A stretch of 11,405 nucleotides of DNA from Anaerolineales bacterium Chloro_02 (lineage in GTDB: Bacteria; Chloroflexota; Anaerolineae; Anaerolineales; Anaerolineaceae). The notes under the pieces are model-generated. The model made no database searches and was not told where the DNA came from. It saw only the letters and a program-made list of their open reading frames with translations. A program made the position numbers and the translations under genes. The stretch's first letter is position 1; every line of letters starts with the position of its first letter. The stretch is from the NCBI GenBank assembly GCA_001603765.1, contig LUZV01000190.1, forward strand, positions 1-11,405. The letters run 5' to 3'. Shown here one piece after another: positions 1 through 6,465 of the stretch.

Positions 1-309
1 CTTTTCAAACGCTTCAGCTTGCGCCGGTGTGCGCGGGAAGCCGTCCATAACAGCTCCTCCTGCGCAATCCGGTCTTGAGAGGCGCTCTCGTACCATCGCG
101 ATGGTGACATCGTCCGGCACAAGTTCGCCCTTTACCATATAACTTGAAGCCAACTTACCCAGCTCGGTCTCCTGGCTCAGGTTCTCCCGGAAGAGATCTC
201 CCGTGGACACGTGCACTAATCCCAGTTTTTCAGCCAGAATCTTAGCTTGTGTTCCTTTGCCAGCCCCTGGAGGACCTAACATGACGATGTAAGTTGCTTT
301 TTTGTTCAT
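1..309 (-). CDS. adk: Adenylate kinase, N-terminal part (runs off left edge)
   Basis: Adenylate kinase interconverts ATP + AMP and two ADP in the cytoplasm and so balances adenine nucleotides. Only the first 103 codons are in the window. The P-loop GPPGAGKGT is at residues 12-20, followed by the AMP-binding segment STGDLFRE (35-42) and the DGFPRT motif (89-94), which are the family's signature order. The remaining part (LID domain and C-terminus) lies outside, so whether the LID carries zinc-binding cysteines cannot be judged. The ATG at 309 is preceded by GGAG about 8 bases upstream. The gene starts 16 bases after the secY stop, which is the usual secY-adk arrangement at the end of spc operons, and it is probably co-transcribed with secY. 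No frameshift or missing motif is seen in the visible part. Confidence 0.97.
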   Translation of the reverse strand, partial: MNKKATYIVMLGPPGAGKGTQAKILAEKLGLVHVSTGDLFRENLSQETELGKLASSYMVKGELVPDDVTIAMVRERLSRPDCAGGAVMDGFPRTPAQAEAFEK

Positions 310-325
310 CCTGCCAACTCCAGCC

Positions 326-1657
326 TTAGTTAATCAGCCGATCGTCATACCCGTGCATTCGAAGTTCAGTTTCAATCAACTCAACCGTTTCACGGATAGT
401 GCCAACGACAATCAAGAGTCCTGATGCCTGCATCAAATGCACGCCGTAACTTTTAGCAGGCAGGAAGATACCCATGATGTTGGGTAAAACTGCCACGAGA
501 CCCAAAAAGAGCGCGCCTGGGAGCGTGATGCGGCGCTGCACACGCGTCAGGTAGTCCTGCGTCGGTTTGCCGCGAGCCACGCCCGGGATCTGAGCGCCTT
601 GTTTTTTCAGGTTCTCTCCATAGTCCTGCTGCGCGAAAAGCACGTCCGTATAGAAATACGCGAATGCCACCACCAGCACAAAGAACATAAGTGGATACCA
701 CCAGGTATCACCGCCGAAAGCCTTATAAATCCAGTTAAATAAGCTGTTAACCCATTTAGTCTGCGAATTAATAAAGAACGAAGACAGAATCGCCGGGAAG
801 GTCAGGAAAGACTGGGCAAAAATGATCGGAATCATACCAGCCATATTGACCATCAGCGGCAGTTGGCTGCGCACAGGCATAGACATACGGTTGCCAATGC
901 GCCGCCCCGGGAACAAGACGGGAATGTTGCGTCGACCGCCCTGAACGAACACGATCGCAAGGATCGTCAGCACGAACACGACTAATACCACCACGAAAAC
1001 CCACCAGGCTTCTTTGGCGTTAAACATCTGGGCAATCGTGACCGGGAAGCGCGAGACAATACCCGCGAAAATGATCAGCGACAAGCCCTGATTCCGCAGA
1101 CCGTACTCTGAAATCAGCTGTCCAATCCAAATGCCAAACATCGTACCAGCGATCATGCTGATAATCGCGGTGAGGGTGGGCAGCAAGCGCTCCCCAGAAA
1201 ACCCCCACTGCTGGATCACAGTACTGCCGCCAAGCATGGAGTTGAAGATGTTAATCTGTCCAAATGCCGAAAGGAGCGCCATCGGGATGGTCAGGATCAC
1301 AGTCCATTTTTCCATCCAAATCCGACCTTCGCGGGGGTCATCTTTCATTTTCTGCTCCAGCGCGGGAATAACCGGCGTGAGCAGCTGCAAAATAATTTGG
1401 GCGGTGATATACGGGTAGACACCCATGGCCAATACAGAGAATCTGGACACCGCCCCGCCAGAAAGCAGGTCAAGCAAGTTCACCAGGTTGCCGCCGGCGC
1501 CGGTTTGTTGTGACAAAGCTGCCACAGCAACGCGGTTGATGCCGGGGACTGGAATGTTGGCTGCCAGACGGTAAACCGCCAGCAGCAACAATGAAATCAA
1601 CAGCTTGTTGCGGATATCCTCAGATTTCCACAAGTAACGCCAGGATGAACGTTTCAT
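326..1657 (-). CDS. secY: Preprotein translocase subunit SecY
   Basis: SecY is the pore-forming subunit of the SecYEG channel in the cytoplasmic membrane, through which unfolded exported proteins pass and membrane proteins are inserted. The 443-residue protein has the usual length and about ten hydrophobic segments (roughly residues 18-37, 72-95, 117-137, 157-180, 190-210, 218-242, 270-297, 320-343, 378-400 and 402-425). The family signature GVYPYITAQIILQLL lies at 79-93. The two basic cytoplasmic loops that contact the ribosome and SecA are visible: GGRRNIPV near 240-247 and the stretch containing DYGENLKKQG near 346-355. I chose the ATG at 1657 because AGGAG lies 7 bases upstream. An in-frame GTG one codon earlier, at 1660, would leave only 4 bases. 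The gene follows rplO after 17 bases, as in most spc operons. Confidence 0.98.
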   Translation of the reverse strand: MKRSSWRYLWKSEDIRNKLLISLLLLAVYRLAANIPVPGINRVAVAALSQQTGAGGNLVNLLDLLSGGAVSRFSVLAMGVYPYITAQIILQLLTPVIPALEQKMKDDPREGRIWMEKWTVILTIPMALLSAFGQINIFNSMLGGSTVIQQWGFSGERLLPTLTAIISMIAGTMFGIWIGQLISEYGLRNQGLSLIIFAGIVSRFPVTIAQMFNAKEAWWVFVVVLVVFVLTILAIVFVQGGRRNIPVLFPGRRIGNRMSMPVRSQLPLMVNMAGMIPIIFAQSFLTFPAILSSFFINSQTKWVNSLFNWIYKAFGGDTWWYPLMFFVLVVAFAYFYTDVLFAQQDYGENLKKQGAQIPGVARGKPTQDYLTRVQRRITLPGALFLGLVAVLPNIMGIFLPAKSYGVHLMQASGLLIVVGTIRETVELIETELRMHGYDDRLIN

Positions 1658-1674
1658 CACTCATCTCCTCTTAG

Positions 1675-2133
1675 CTACGAAAGAGCTATTGTTTCGATCG
1701 TCCCGCCAGCTTTTTCAATTTTCTGACGAGCGCCTTCGGTAACCTTGTGAGCTTTGAACTTCAGGGCAACACTGATTTCGCCGCGACCCATGATTTTGAT
1801 GGGCAAATCTTTGCCCTTCAAGAGCCCCGCTGCTTTCAGGCTCTCAGGGGTGATTTCGTCACCAGCTTTGAAACCCTGCAGTGAGTCCAGGTTGACCTCC
1901 GCGTAGCGAGTCCGGTTGCGTGGGGTGAAACCCTCACCGCGCAGGAAAGGCAGTTTGCGGAAGAAGGGCAGGTTGCCGCCCATATGATACGGACGCACGC
2001 CGCCGCCATTGCGTGAGTTCTGACCCTTGGTGCCGCGTCCGGCTGTCTTGCCAGCGCCGCTGCCAGTGCCACGACCTACACGCTTGCGCGCTTTCTTTGC
2101 GCCTTCGTTGGGTTTAAGATCATGTAATTGCAT
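1675..2133 (-). CDS. rplO: 50S ribosomal protein L15 (uL15)
   Basis: L15 is a late-assembling protein of the large subunit that binds 23S rRNA. The 152-residue product has the long basic glycine-rich N-terminus typical of the family, beginning MQLHDLKPNEGAKKARKRVG, with the RGTKGQNSR segment near 34-42 and the FRKLPFLRGEGF stretch near 58-70. A globular C-terminal part follows, ending in the usual GGTIETI-like strand. The ATG lies only 2 bases after the rpmD stop. Its Shine-Dalgarno (GAGGAG) sits inside the last codons of rpmD, so translation of the two genes is probably coupled. Length and composition are normal. Confidence 0.98.
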   Translation of the reverse strand: MQLHDLKPNEGAKKARKRVGRGTGSGAGKTAGRGTKGQNSRNGGGVRPYHMGGNLPFFRKLPFLRGEGFTPRNRTRYAEVNLDSLQGFKAGDEITPESLKAAGLLKGKDLPIKIMGRGEISVALKFKAHKVTEGARQKIEKAGGTIETIALS

Positions 2134-2135
2134 GC

Positions 2136-2342
2136 TTACTTCTCCTCAGTGTCCGACTCAATCTCCACCAGGTGTGAGACCTTCGTCAGCATACCGCGCA
2201 GCGCGGGGCTGTCTTCGTGCTCAACAACTTGGTTGAGACCGTGGAAGCCGAGCGCCTTGAGTGTTCGTTTGGTGCGTTCGGTATAACCAATACCACTTTT
2301 CACCAATTTGATTCGCAGAATCTGAGCCTGTTTCTTAGCCAT
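2136..2342 (-). CDS. rpmD: 50S ribosomal protein L30 (uL30)
   Basis: L30 is a small protein of the large subunit that is present in only some bacterial groups. The 68-residue product shows the family pattern: an ILRIKLVKSGIGY strand near 8-20, then KRTLKALGF (25-33) and the LNQVVEHEDSPALRGML segment (36-52). The C-terminus (VEIESDTEEK) is mildly acidic and slightly longer than the shortest bacterial versions. The start codon overlaps the end of rpsE by 8 bases (ATGGCTAA), which implies translational coupling to rpsE. Confidence 0.96.
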   Translation of the reverse strand: MAKKQAQILRIKLVKSGIGYTERTKRTLKALGFHGLNQVVEHEDSPALRGMLTKVSHLVEIESDTEEK

Positions 2343-2859
2343 TCTTCCTCCGCTCCCAATAGGGTGTCACATCCTGCAGGTCCTTGCCGCGTTCTGCAGC
2401 CACGGTCGCAGGGGACTTCAACTGGGATAAAGCGTCGAAAGTGGCTTGGACGATGTTCAGCATGTTCGCAGAACCCAGGGATTTGGTCAGAATGTCCTTG
2501 ATCCCTGCAGCTTCGCAAACCGCGCGCACACCGCCAGCCGCAATCACGCCAGTACCAGCCGAAGCGGGTTTCAGCAGCACTTTCGCGCCGCTCTGGGTGC
2601 CAACAACCTCGTGGGCAATCGTCGTGCCCATCAGGCTGACTTTTCTCATATTCTTATACGCGCGTTCAGTAGCCTTGCGCATCGCGTCCGGCACAGCCAA
2701 AGCTTTACCAGTGCCCAGCCCAACATTCCCGTTATTATCGCCGACCACCAGGGTCACACGGAACGAGAAGCGGCGGCCGCCCTTAACAACCTTGGCAACA
2801 CGCGCGATGTCAATCACACGTTCGTCGTATTGAGTTTCTAATCCTTGATATTCTTCCAT
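2335..2859 (-). CDS. rpsE: 30S ribosomal protein S5 (uS5)
   Basis: S5 lies on the solvent side of the small subunit near the mRNA entry path and takes part in decoding fidelity and helicase activity on mRNA. The 174-residue product has the N-terminal double-stranded RNA-binding-like domain, with DERVIDIARVAKVVKGGRRF near 12-31 and VGDNNGNVGLGTGKA near 45-59. The second domain has the GTTIAHEVVG and GGVRAVCEAAGIKDIL segments. The position often occupied by Tyr in the G-x-G-x-GKA loop is Thr here. The ATG at 2859 has GAGG 7 bases upstream and lies 12 bases after the rplR stop. The 3' end overlaps rpmD by 8 bases. Confidence 0.98.
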   Translation of the reverse strand: MEEYQGLETQYDERVIDIARVAKVVKGGRRFSFRVTLVVGDNNGNVGLGTGKALAVPDAMRKATERAYKNMRKVSLMGTTIAHEVVGTQSGAKVLLKPASAGTGVIAAGGVRAVCEAAGIKDILTKSLGSANMLNIVQATFDALSQLKSPATVAAERGKDLQDVTPYWERRKNG

Positions 2860-2871
2860 AGTATCCTCGTT

Positions 2872-3237
2872 TTAGAATTCCAGCCCGCCCTTGCGAGCAC
2901 CTTCGGCCAGAGCCTTCAGACGACCGGTATAGATGTAACCGCCGCGATCCATAACAACGGTTTTGATGCCTTTGTCCAGGGCGCGTTTGGCAAGCGCTTC
3001 ACCAACGAGCGCTGCCTGTTCAGTTTTCTTCTTGCCTTTCATTTCGTCCCGCAGCAACGCGTCCACACTGGAAGCGGATACCAGAGTTGTGCCGCTGTGA
3101 TCGTCGATCACCTGGGCATAAATCTCGTTGATACTGCGAAATACATTAAGGCGTGGGCGCTCTGGCGTGCCAAAGATCTTCTTACGCACGCGCGCGTGGC
3201 GGTGTAAACGAGCAGCATTTCTTGATTTTTTAGCCAT
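2872..3237 (-). CDS. rplR: 50S ribosomal protein L18 (uL18)
   Basis: L18 binds 5S rRNA together with L5 and helps place it in the central protuberance of the large subunit. The 121-residue product has the basic N-terminus (MAKKSRNAARLHRHARVRKK), then RPRLNVFRSINEIYAQVIDD near 28-47, a common family core, and ends in GLEF. I chose the ATG at 3237. The AGAGG upstream lies 9 bases from it but only 3 from another in-frame ATG at 3243, which would add only Met-Asn. It is spaced 12 bases from rplF. No unusual features. Confidence 0.97.
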   Translation of the reverse strand: MAKKSRNAARLHRHARVRKKIFGTPERPRLNVFRSINEIYAQVIDDHSGTTLVSASSVDALLRDEMKGKKKTEQAALVGEALAKRALDKGIKTVVMDRGGYIYTGRLKALAEGARKGGLEF

Positions 3238-3249
3238 ATTCATTTACCT

Positions 3250-3798
3250 CTACTTACCGGTCTTTCCAGCTTTACCAGCCTTGAGTTTAATAATCTCACC
3301 CTGGTAGCGGATACCTGTTCCATGATATCGTTCCGGCGGTCGCAGCCTGCGGATATTCGCGGCGATCTGACCCACCTGTTGGCGGTCGCGCCCTTTGATC
3401 TTGATCAGGCGTGTCTTTGCGTCCACATCGTAGGTGATGCCGTCTGGCGCTGGGAAGTTCACGGGGTGTGAAAAACCCAGGTTCATCAGCAAATCTTTGC
3501 CCTTCAATTCGGCGCGATAACCAACGCCATTGTATTCCAGCACGATCTCAAAACCCTTATCACAGCCAACAATCATATTGTTGAGCAGGGCGCGGGTGGT
3601 ACCGTGCAGAGCGCGGATGCGAGGCTCGTCGTTGGGGCGTTCTACTGTAATCACGCCGTCCTCGAGCTTGATCGCGATTTCAGGGGAGAAGGTCTCTTCC
3701 AGAACGCCGTTGGGTCCCGTAACAGTAACCTTGTTCCCGTCCATCTTTACAGCCACACCCTTAGGCAGGGTGATGGGTAATTTACCAATTCGCGACAT
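3250..3798 (-). CDS. rplF: 50S ribosomal protein L6 (uL6)
   Basis: L6 sits near the factor-binding site and sarcin-ricin loop region of the large subunit. The 182-residue protein shows the two tandem repeats of the family, with the N-terminal MSRIGKLPI start and the C-terminal signature PPERYHGTGIRYQGE near 154-168, followed by a short Lys/Gly-rich tail ending KAGKAGKTGK. The ATG at 3798 is preceded by a perfect AGGAGG at 7 bases. An upstream in-frame TTG (3816) would overlap rpsH and lacks such support, so I rejected it. The gene lies 11 bases after the rpsH stop. Confidence 0.98.
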   Translation of the reverse strand: MSRIGKLPITLPKGVAVKMDGNKVTVTGPNGVLEETFSPEIAIKLEDGVITVERPNDEPRIRALHGTTRALLNNMIVGCDKGFEIVLEYNGVGYRAELKGKDLLMNLGFSHPVNFPAPDGITYDVDAKTRLIKIKGRDRQQVGQIAANIRRLRPPERYHGTGIRYQGEIIKLKAGKAGKTGK

Positions 3799-3809
3799 TT
3801 CTCTTCCTC

Positions 3810-4223
3810 CTACCAAACCTTGCAGAGTATCTCGCCGCCAACGCCAATCTTTCTAGCGCGCTGACCGGTCATGATCCCTTTTGGGGTTGATAAAATCGCG
3901 ATGCCAATGCCAGATAATACCCAGGGGATATCATTCTTGGAGGTGTAAACACGGCAGCCGGGGTGGCTGACGCGCTCCAAACCCGTGATAATCGGGCGGC
4001 GCTGGCGGCGTTCGCCGATGTACTTCAGCTTCATGCGCAACACTTTGTGCTGATCGCTTTTTCCATCAACGATTTCATAGCTCTCAAGATAACCCTCTTC
4101 TGTCAGGATGCGGGCAACTTCACTCTTGAGTTTTGAGTTCGGCATAGCCACGGTGGACTTCCCAACCATGGCAACATTGCGAATTCTCGTCAACATATCG
4201 GCAATTGGATCTGTTATTGTCAT
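3810..4223 (-). CDS. rpsH: 30S ribosomal protein S8 (uS8)
   Basis: S8 binds the central domain of 16S rRNA and is an early assembly protein. In Escherichia coli it also represses the spc operon at the L5 start. The 137-residue product begins with MTITDPIADMLTRIRN, the classic start. The C-terminal signature runs through GIAILSTPKGIMTGQRAR (residues about 106-123) and GVGGEILCKVW at the end. It is about 5 residues longer than many homologues. GGAGG lies 7 bases before the ATG. I do not see an obvious S8-type binding site at the rplE start, but structure prediction was not possible. Confidence 0.98.
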   Translation of the reverse strand: MTITDPIADMLTRIRNVAMVGKSTVAMPNSKLKSEVARILTEEGYLESYEIVDGKSDQHKVLRMKLKYIGERRQRRPIITGLERVSHPGCRVYTSKNDIPWVLSGIGIAILSTPKGIMTGQRARKIGVGGEILCKVW

Positions 4224-4243
4224 CTTTATTCCTCCAGGTCTAA

Positions 4244-4426
4244 TTACCAGGATGCCTTAGTCACGCCAGGAATTTTCCCCTGAAGCGCTAATTCTCGGAA
4301 GCAAATACGGCAAAGACCAAATTTGCGCATATAACCGCGCGGTCTGCCGCACACACGACAGCGATTCACAACGCGGGTTGGATATTTCCGCCGCATTTCG
4401 CGATATTGCATACACTTTTTAGCCAT
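4244..4426 (-). CDS. rpsN: 30S ribosomal protein S14, zinc-ribbon type (uS14)
   Basis: S14 is part of the small-subunit head. This 60-residue form is the short zinc-binding (C+) type: two CxxC pairs are visible, Cys23/Cys26 (CRVC) and Cys39/Cys42 (CRIC), spaced as in the Thermus and Gram-positive short form. The protein ends in the typical IPGVTKASW. Its ATG overlaps the rplE stop by one base (TAATG), implying coupled translation. The long zinc-free S14 type is not seen here, although a second copy elsewhere in the genome cannot be excluded. Confidence 0.98.
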   Translation of the reverse strand: MAKKCMQYREMRRKYPTRVVNRCRVCGRPRGYMRKFGLCRICFRELALQGKIPGVTKASW

Positions 4427-4971
4427 TAGTTTCCTTTCCTGAAGGGCATGCCGAATTTGCTCAGCAACTGCCGGGCGTGGTCATCAGTTTCAGCTGTCGT
4501 GACGATACTGATCTCCATGCCGCGAACTTTGTCAATTTTGTCATACTGAATCTCGGGGAAAATCAACTGTTCGGTCAGACCGAGCGTGTAATTCCCGCGT
4601 CCGTCAAACGAATCAGCCGAGATCCCGCGGAAGTCGCGCACACGAGGCAGAGCAACGTTGATCAGGCGGTCCAAAAATGCCCACATCTTCTCTCCGCGCA
4701 ATGTGACCTTGACGCCGATCTGACGCCCTTCACGCAGCTTGAAATTGGAAATGGCTTTCTTGGCGGCGATGACAACAGGCTTCTGACCTGTAATGATGGT
4801 CAGATCGTTCACAGCAGCATCCAAAGCCTTGGGGTTGTCTAACGCTTCGCCGACACCGATATTAACCACCACCTTGGTGATCTTAGGGATCTGCATCACG
4901 TTCTTCAACCCGAGCTCTTTTTGCAGAGCTGGCGCGAATTCATTCTTATATTGTTCTTGTAGTCTGTTCAT
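4426..4971 (-). CDS. rplE: 50S ribosomal protein L5 (uL5)
   Basis: L5 binds 5S rRNA and forms part of the central protuberance, where it contacts P-site tRNA and the small-subunit head. The 181-residue product has the family features VMQIPKITKVVVNIGVGEA near 25-43, the TGQKPV segment near 81-86 and a region with LINVALPRVRDFRGIS near 117-132, and ends in FGMPFRKGN. The ATG at 4971 has AGGTGA about 6 bases upstream and lies 17 bases from the rplX stop. The stop overlaps the rpsN start by one base. Length is normal. Confidence 0.98.
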   Translation of the reverse strand: MNRLQEQYKNEFAPALQKELGLKNVMQIPKITKVVVNIGVGEALDNPKALDAAVNDLTIITGQKPVVIAAKKAISNFKLREGRQIGVKVTLRGEKMWAFLDRLINVALPRVRDFRGISADSFDGRGNYTLGLTEQLIFPEIQYDKIDKVRGMEISIVTTAETDDHARQLLSKFGMPFRKGN

Positions 4972-4988
4972 ATCTGCTCACCTGCGCC

Positions 4989-5489
4989 TTAGTTGTCTTT
5001 GGCGGTTTTCTTCTTGCTCTCAGCGGGCTTGGCTTTGCTTTCAGTCGCTTTTGCGGCTGTCTTCTTGGCGGCAGGCTTTGAGTCAGCTTTCTTTTCGGCT
5101 GACTTTTTTTCCGCTGTTTTCTTTTCCGTCGGCTTCTTTTCTTCAGTTTTCTTCTCAGCCGCTTTCTTTACCGCCGGCTTCTTGGCACTTTCAGCTTTGG
5201 CTTTAGCTTTGGAAACCTTGCGAGCATCCTTGGCTTCTTTTTCAGCTTCACGGTCAACCACAACCACGTTAGAGGCATGAATCGGCGCTTCGAATTCACG
5301 AATACCGGCAGGGATCGTCTTGCTGCCCGATTGGGTTTGCTTCTGGTGCTTTTTCACCATATTCACGCCCTGCACCACTACACGGTTTTCCTTGGGCAGC
5401 ACACGGATAACTTCGCCGACCTTGTTCTTGTCTTCTTCGTCTCCGGTCATGACGCGCACGCGGTCGCCCTTATGTATTTTCATTTTCAT
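4989..5489 (-). CDS. rplX: 50S ribosomal protein L24 (uL24) with lysine-rich C-terminal tail
   Basis: L24 starts large-subunit assembly and sits at the mouth of the peptide exit tunnel. The first 80 residues are a clear L24: the KOW motif KIHKGDRVRVMTGDEEDKNK (4-23), then VGEVIRVLP and GVNMVKKHQK, and the HASNVVVVD strand (71-79). Typical bacterial L24 is about 100-110 residues and continues with a segment resembling TGKPTRVGxR. Here that segment is missing. Residues 81-166 are a low-complexity tail with about 30 lysines plus alanine, glutamate and proline. It includes five successive pentads ending in Lys-Lys (residues 110-134). The tail has no stop or frame break and the normal rplE follows after 17 bases, so it appears genuine. 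The ATG at 5489 has AGGAG 6 bases upstream. The tail resembles histone H1-like or nucleic-acid-binding extensions. Its function is unknown. Confidence 0.95.
   Translation of the reverse strand: MKMKIHKGDRVRVMTGDEEDKNKVGEVIRVLPKENRVVVQGVNMVKKHQKQTQSGSKTIPAGIREFEAPIHASNVVVVDREAEKEAKDARKVSKAKAKAESAKKPAVKKAAEKKTEEKKPTEKKTAEKKSAEKKADSKPAAKKTAAKATESKAKPAESKKKTAKDN
5088..5162 (-). repeat. Five-fold pentapeptide repeat in the L24 tail
   Basis: Five consecutive 15-base units encode pentads of the form xxEKK (AAEKK, TEEKK, PTEKK, TAEKK, SAEKK; L24 residues 110-134). The codons for Glu-Lys-Lys differ between units (for example GAGAAGAAA, GAAAAGAAG, GAAAAAAAG). The units are therefore similar at protein level but not recent perfect DNA duplicates. 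Confidence 0.8.
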
Positions 5490-5510
5490 CTGACACTCCT
5501 AATCCTTCAA

Positions 5511-5882
5511 CTACAGCACTTCCGGAGCCAATGAAACGATCTTCATATAGCCTTTATCGCGCAATTCCCGGGCAACCGGTCCAAAGATGCGGGTCCCGCG
5601 GGGGTTGACGCCGTCGTTATCCAGGATGACAGCCGCGTTATCGTCGAAGCAGATGGTGGAACCATCCGGTCGGCGATATGCTTTGCTGGTGCGCACGATG
5701 ACAGCCTTAACAATCTCACTCTTCTTAACAGAAGCCTGAGGTGTGGCAGTCTTGACCGTGCCAATCACAATGTCGCCCACGTAACCATAGCGGCGGCGGG
5801 TACCGCCCACCACCTGGATAACCAGGAGTTCGCGAGCGCCAGTGTTATCTGCAATCACTAATCGACTCTCTCGCTGGATCAT
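5511..5882 (-). CDS. rplN: 50S ribosomal protein L14 (uL14)
   Basis: L14 lies at the subunit interface, contacts the small subunit in an intersubunit bridge and is the binding site of the silencing factor RsfS. The 123-residue product has the invariant start MIQRESRLVIADNTGAREL and the GTRRRYGYVGDIVIGTVK segment near 28-45, and ends in SLAPEVL. Length is the family standard. The ATG overlaps the rpsQ stop by four bases (ATGA). Its Shine-Dalgarno GAGG is 7 bases upstream and is supplied by the glutamate codons ending rpsQ, so the two genes are probably translated in coupled fashion. Confidence 0.98.
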   Translation of the reverse strand: MIQRESRLVIADNTGARELLVIQVVGGTRRRYGYVGDIVIGTVKTATPQASVKKSEIVKAVIVRTSKAYRRPDGSTICFDDNAAVILDNDGVNPRGTRIFGPVARELRDKGYMKIVSLAPEVL

Positions 5883-6259
5883 GCTTCTTCCTCTTCTTCG
5901 AGTTCAGCCTCGACCTCTTCCAGGACGGCTTCTAATTCTTCAGCTACCTCAGCAGCTTCGATCAGTTCTTCAACCTCTTCAATCGCTTCGGCGGTTGATT
6001 CGACGCCTTCCTGACGCATTTCTACTTTGACAATCTTTTCGACAACCCAGCGTACAGTGGCTGAAATCGGGGCGGATTCGACAATCACAACCTGATCGCC
6101 AACATTGCATGCCAGTTCATCGTGCGCCTTGTATGACTTGGCGCTGCGCACCACTTTATGATAGAGAGGGTGCTGATAAGTGCGCATCACTTCCACGATG
6201 ACGGTTTTGGTCATCTTGTTCGACTTTACAGTTCCTGTTAAGCGTCGGCGATTATTCAT
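5879..6259 (-). CDS. rpsQ: 30S ribosomal protein S17 (uS17) with acidic C-terminal extension
   Basis: S17 binds 16S rRNA in the body of the small subunit and is an early assembly protein. Residues 1-80 match the family: RRRLTGTVKSNKMTKTVIVE (4-23), the HPLYHKVVRSAKSYKAHDE segment (30-48), GDQVVIVESAPIS (54-66) and the closing WVVEKIVKV strand. Usual bacterial length is about 80-90 residues. This protein has 126. From residue 84 to 126 there are 21 glutamates and no lysine or arginine, with spaced Ile, Val and Leu (93, 96, 100, 105, 109, 112, 116, 120), suggesting an amphipathic acidic helix. The ATG overlaps the rpmC stop by four bases and is preceded by GAAGGT. The tail has no break and ends exactly at the rplN start. 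Its role is unknown. Confidence 0.95.
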   Translation of the reverse strand: MNNRRRLTGTVKSNKMTKTVIVEVMRTYQHPLYHKVVRSAKSYKAHDELACNVGDQVVIVESAPISATVRWVVEKIVKVEMRQEGVESTAEAIEEVEELIEAAEVAEELEAVLEEVEAELEEEEEA

Positions 6260-6465
6260 TTCTTACCTTCCTTCTCATTGCGGGCTCGCTCATTTAGAAT
6301 GGTTTCCATCCGGGCGATATCCTTCCGAGCAACCTTAAATCGGCTTGTGTCCGTCAACTGACCGGTCACGATCTGGAAGCGCAAGTTCATGAGCTCCTGC
6401 CGGACATCCAACAGTTTTGCTTTAATGTCTTCTGTAGAAAGTTCTCTTATTTCTTTGTTGTTCAT
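6256..6465 (-). CDS. rpmC: 50S ribosomal protein L29 (uL29)
   Basis: L29 is a small helical-hairpin protein next to L23 at the exit of the peptide tunnel. The 69-residue product has the usual pattern: an N-terminal MNNKEIRELSTEDIKAKL helix, LMNLRFQIVTGQL near 26-38, and the second helix with KVARKDIARMETILNER (44-60). Length is typical. Its ATG overlaps the rplP stop by four bases (ATGA), and AGGAGAAGG lies within the end of rplP. The rpsQ start overlaps its own stop in the same way, giving a coupled rplP-rpmC-rpsQ-rplN series. Confidence 0.97.
   Translation of the reverse strand: MNNKEIRELSTEDIKAKLLDVRQELMNLRFQIVTGQLTDTSRFKVARKDIARMETILNERARNEKEGKK

Noticed and set aside
2384..2841. Plus-strand open frames of 131 and 149 codons
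   Set aside because: Both are antisense to rpsE, and two such long frames over one gene are typical shadows. No protein features are seen.
3799..3816. Longer L6 from a TTG start overlapping rpsH
   Set aside because: AGGAGG sits 7 bases before the ATG at 3798 and the protein then starts MSRIGK as expected.
4989..5249. Frameshift or sequencing error as cause of the odd L24 C-terminus
   Set aside because: The tail stays open for 86 codons with a consistent Lys/Ala/Glu pattern, ends just before a normal rplE start with its own ribosome-binding site, and I saw no RVG-type L24 ending in the other frames. An error is therefore less likely, though not excluded.
4993..5280. A plus-strand frame rich in Phe, Ala and Leu that looks like a membrane protein
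   Set aside because: It is the antisense of the lysine-rich L24 tail: AAG/AAA codons read backwards give CTT/TTT. The hydrophobicity is an artefact.
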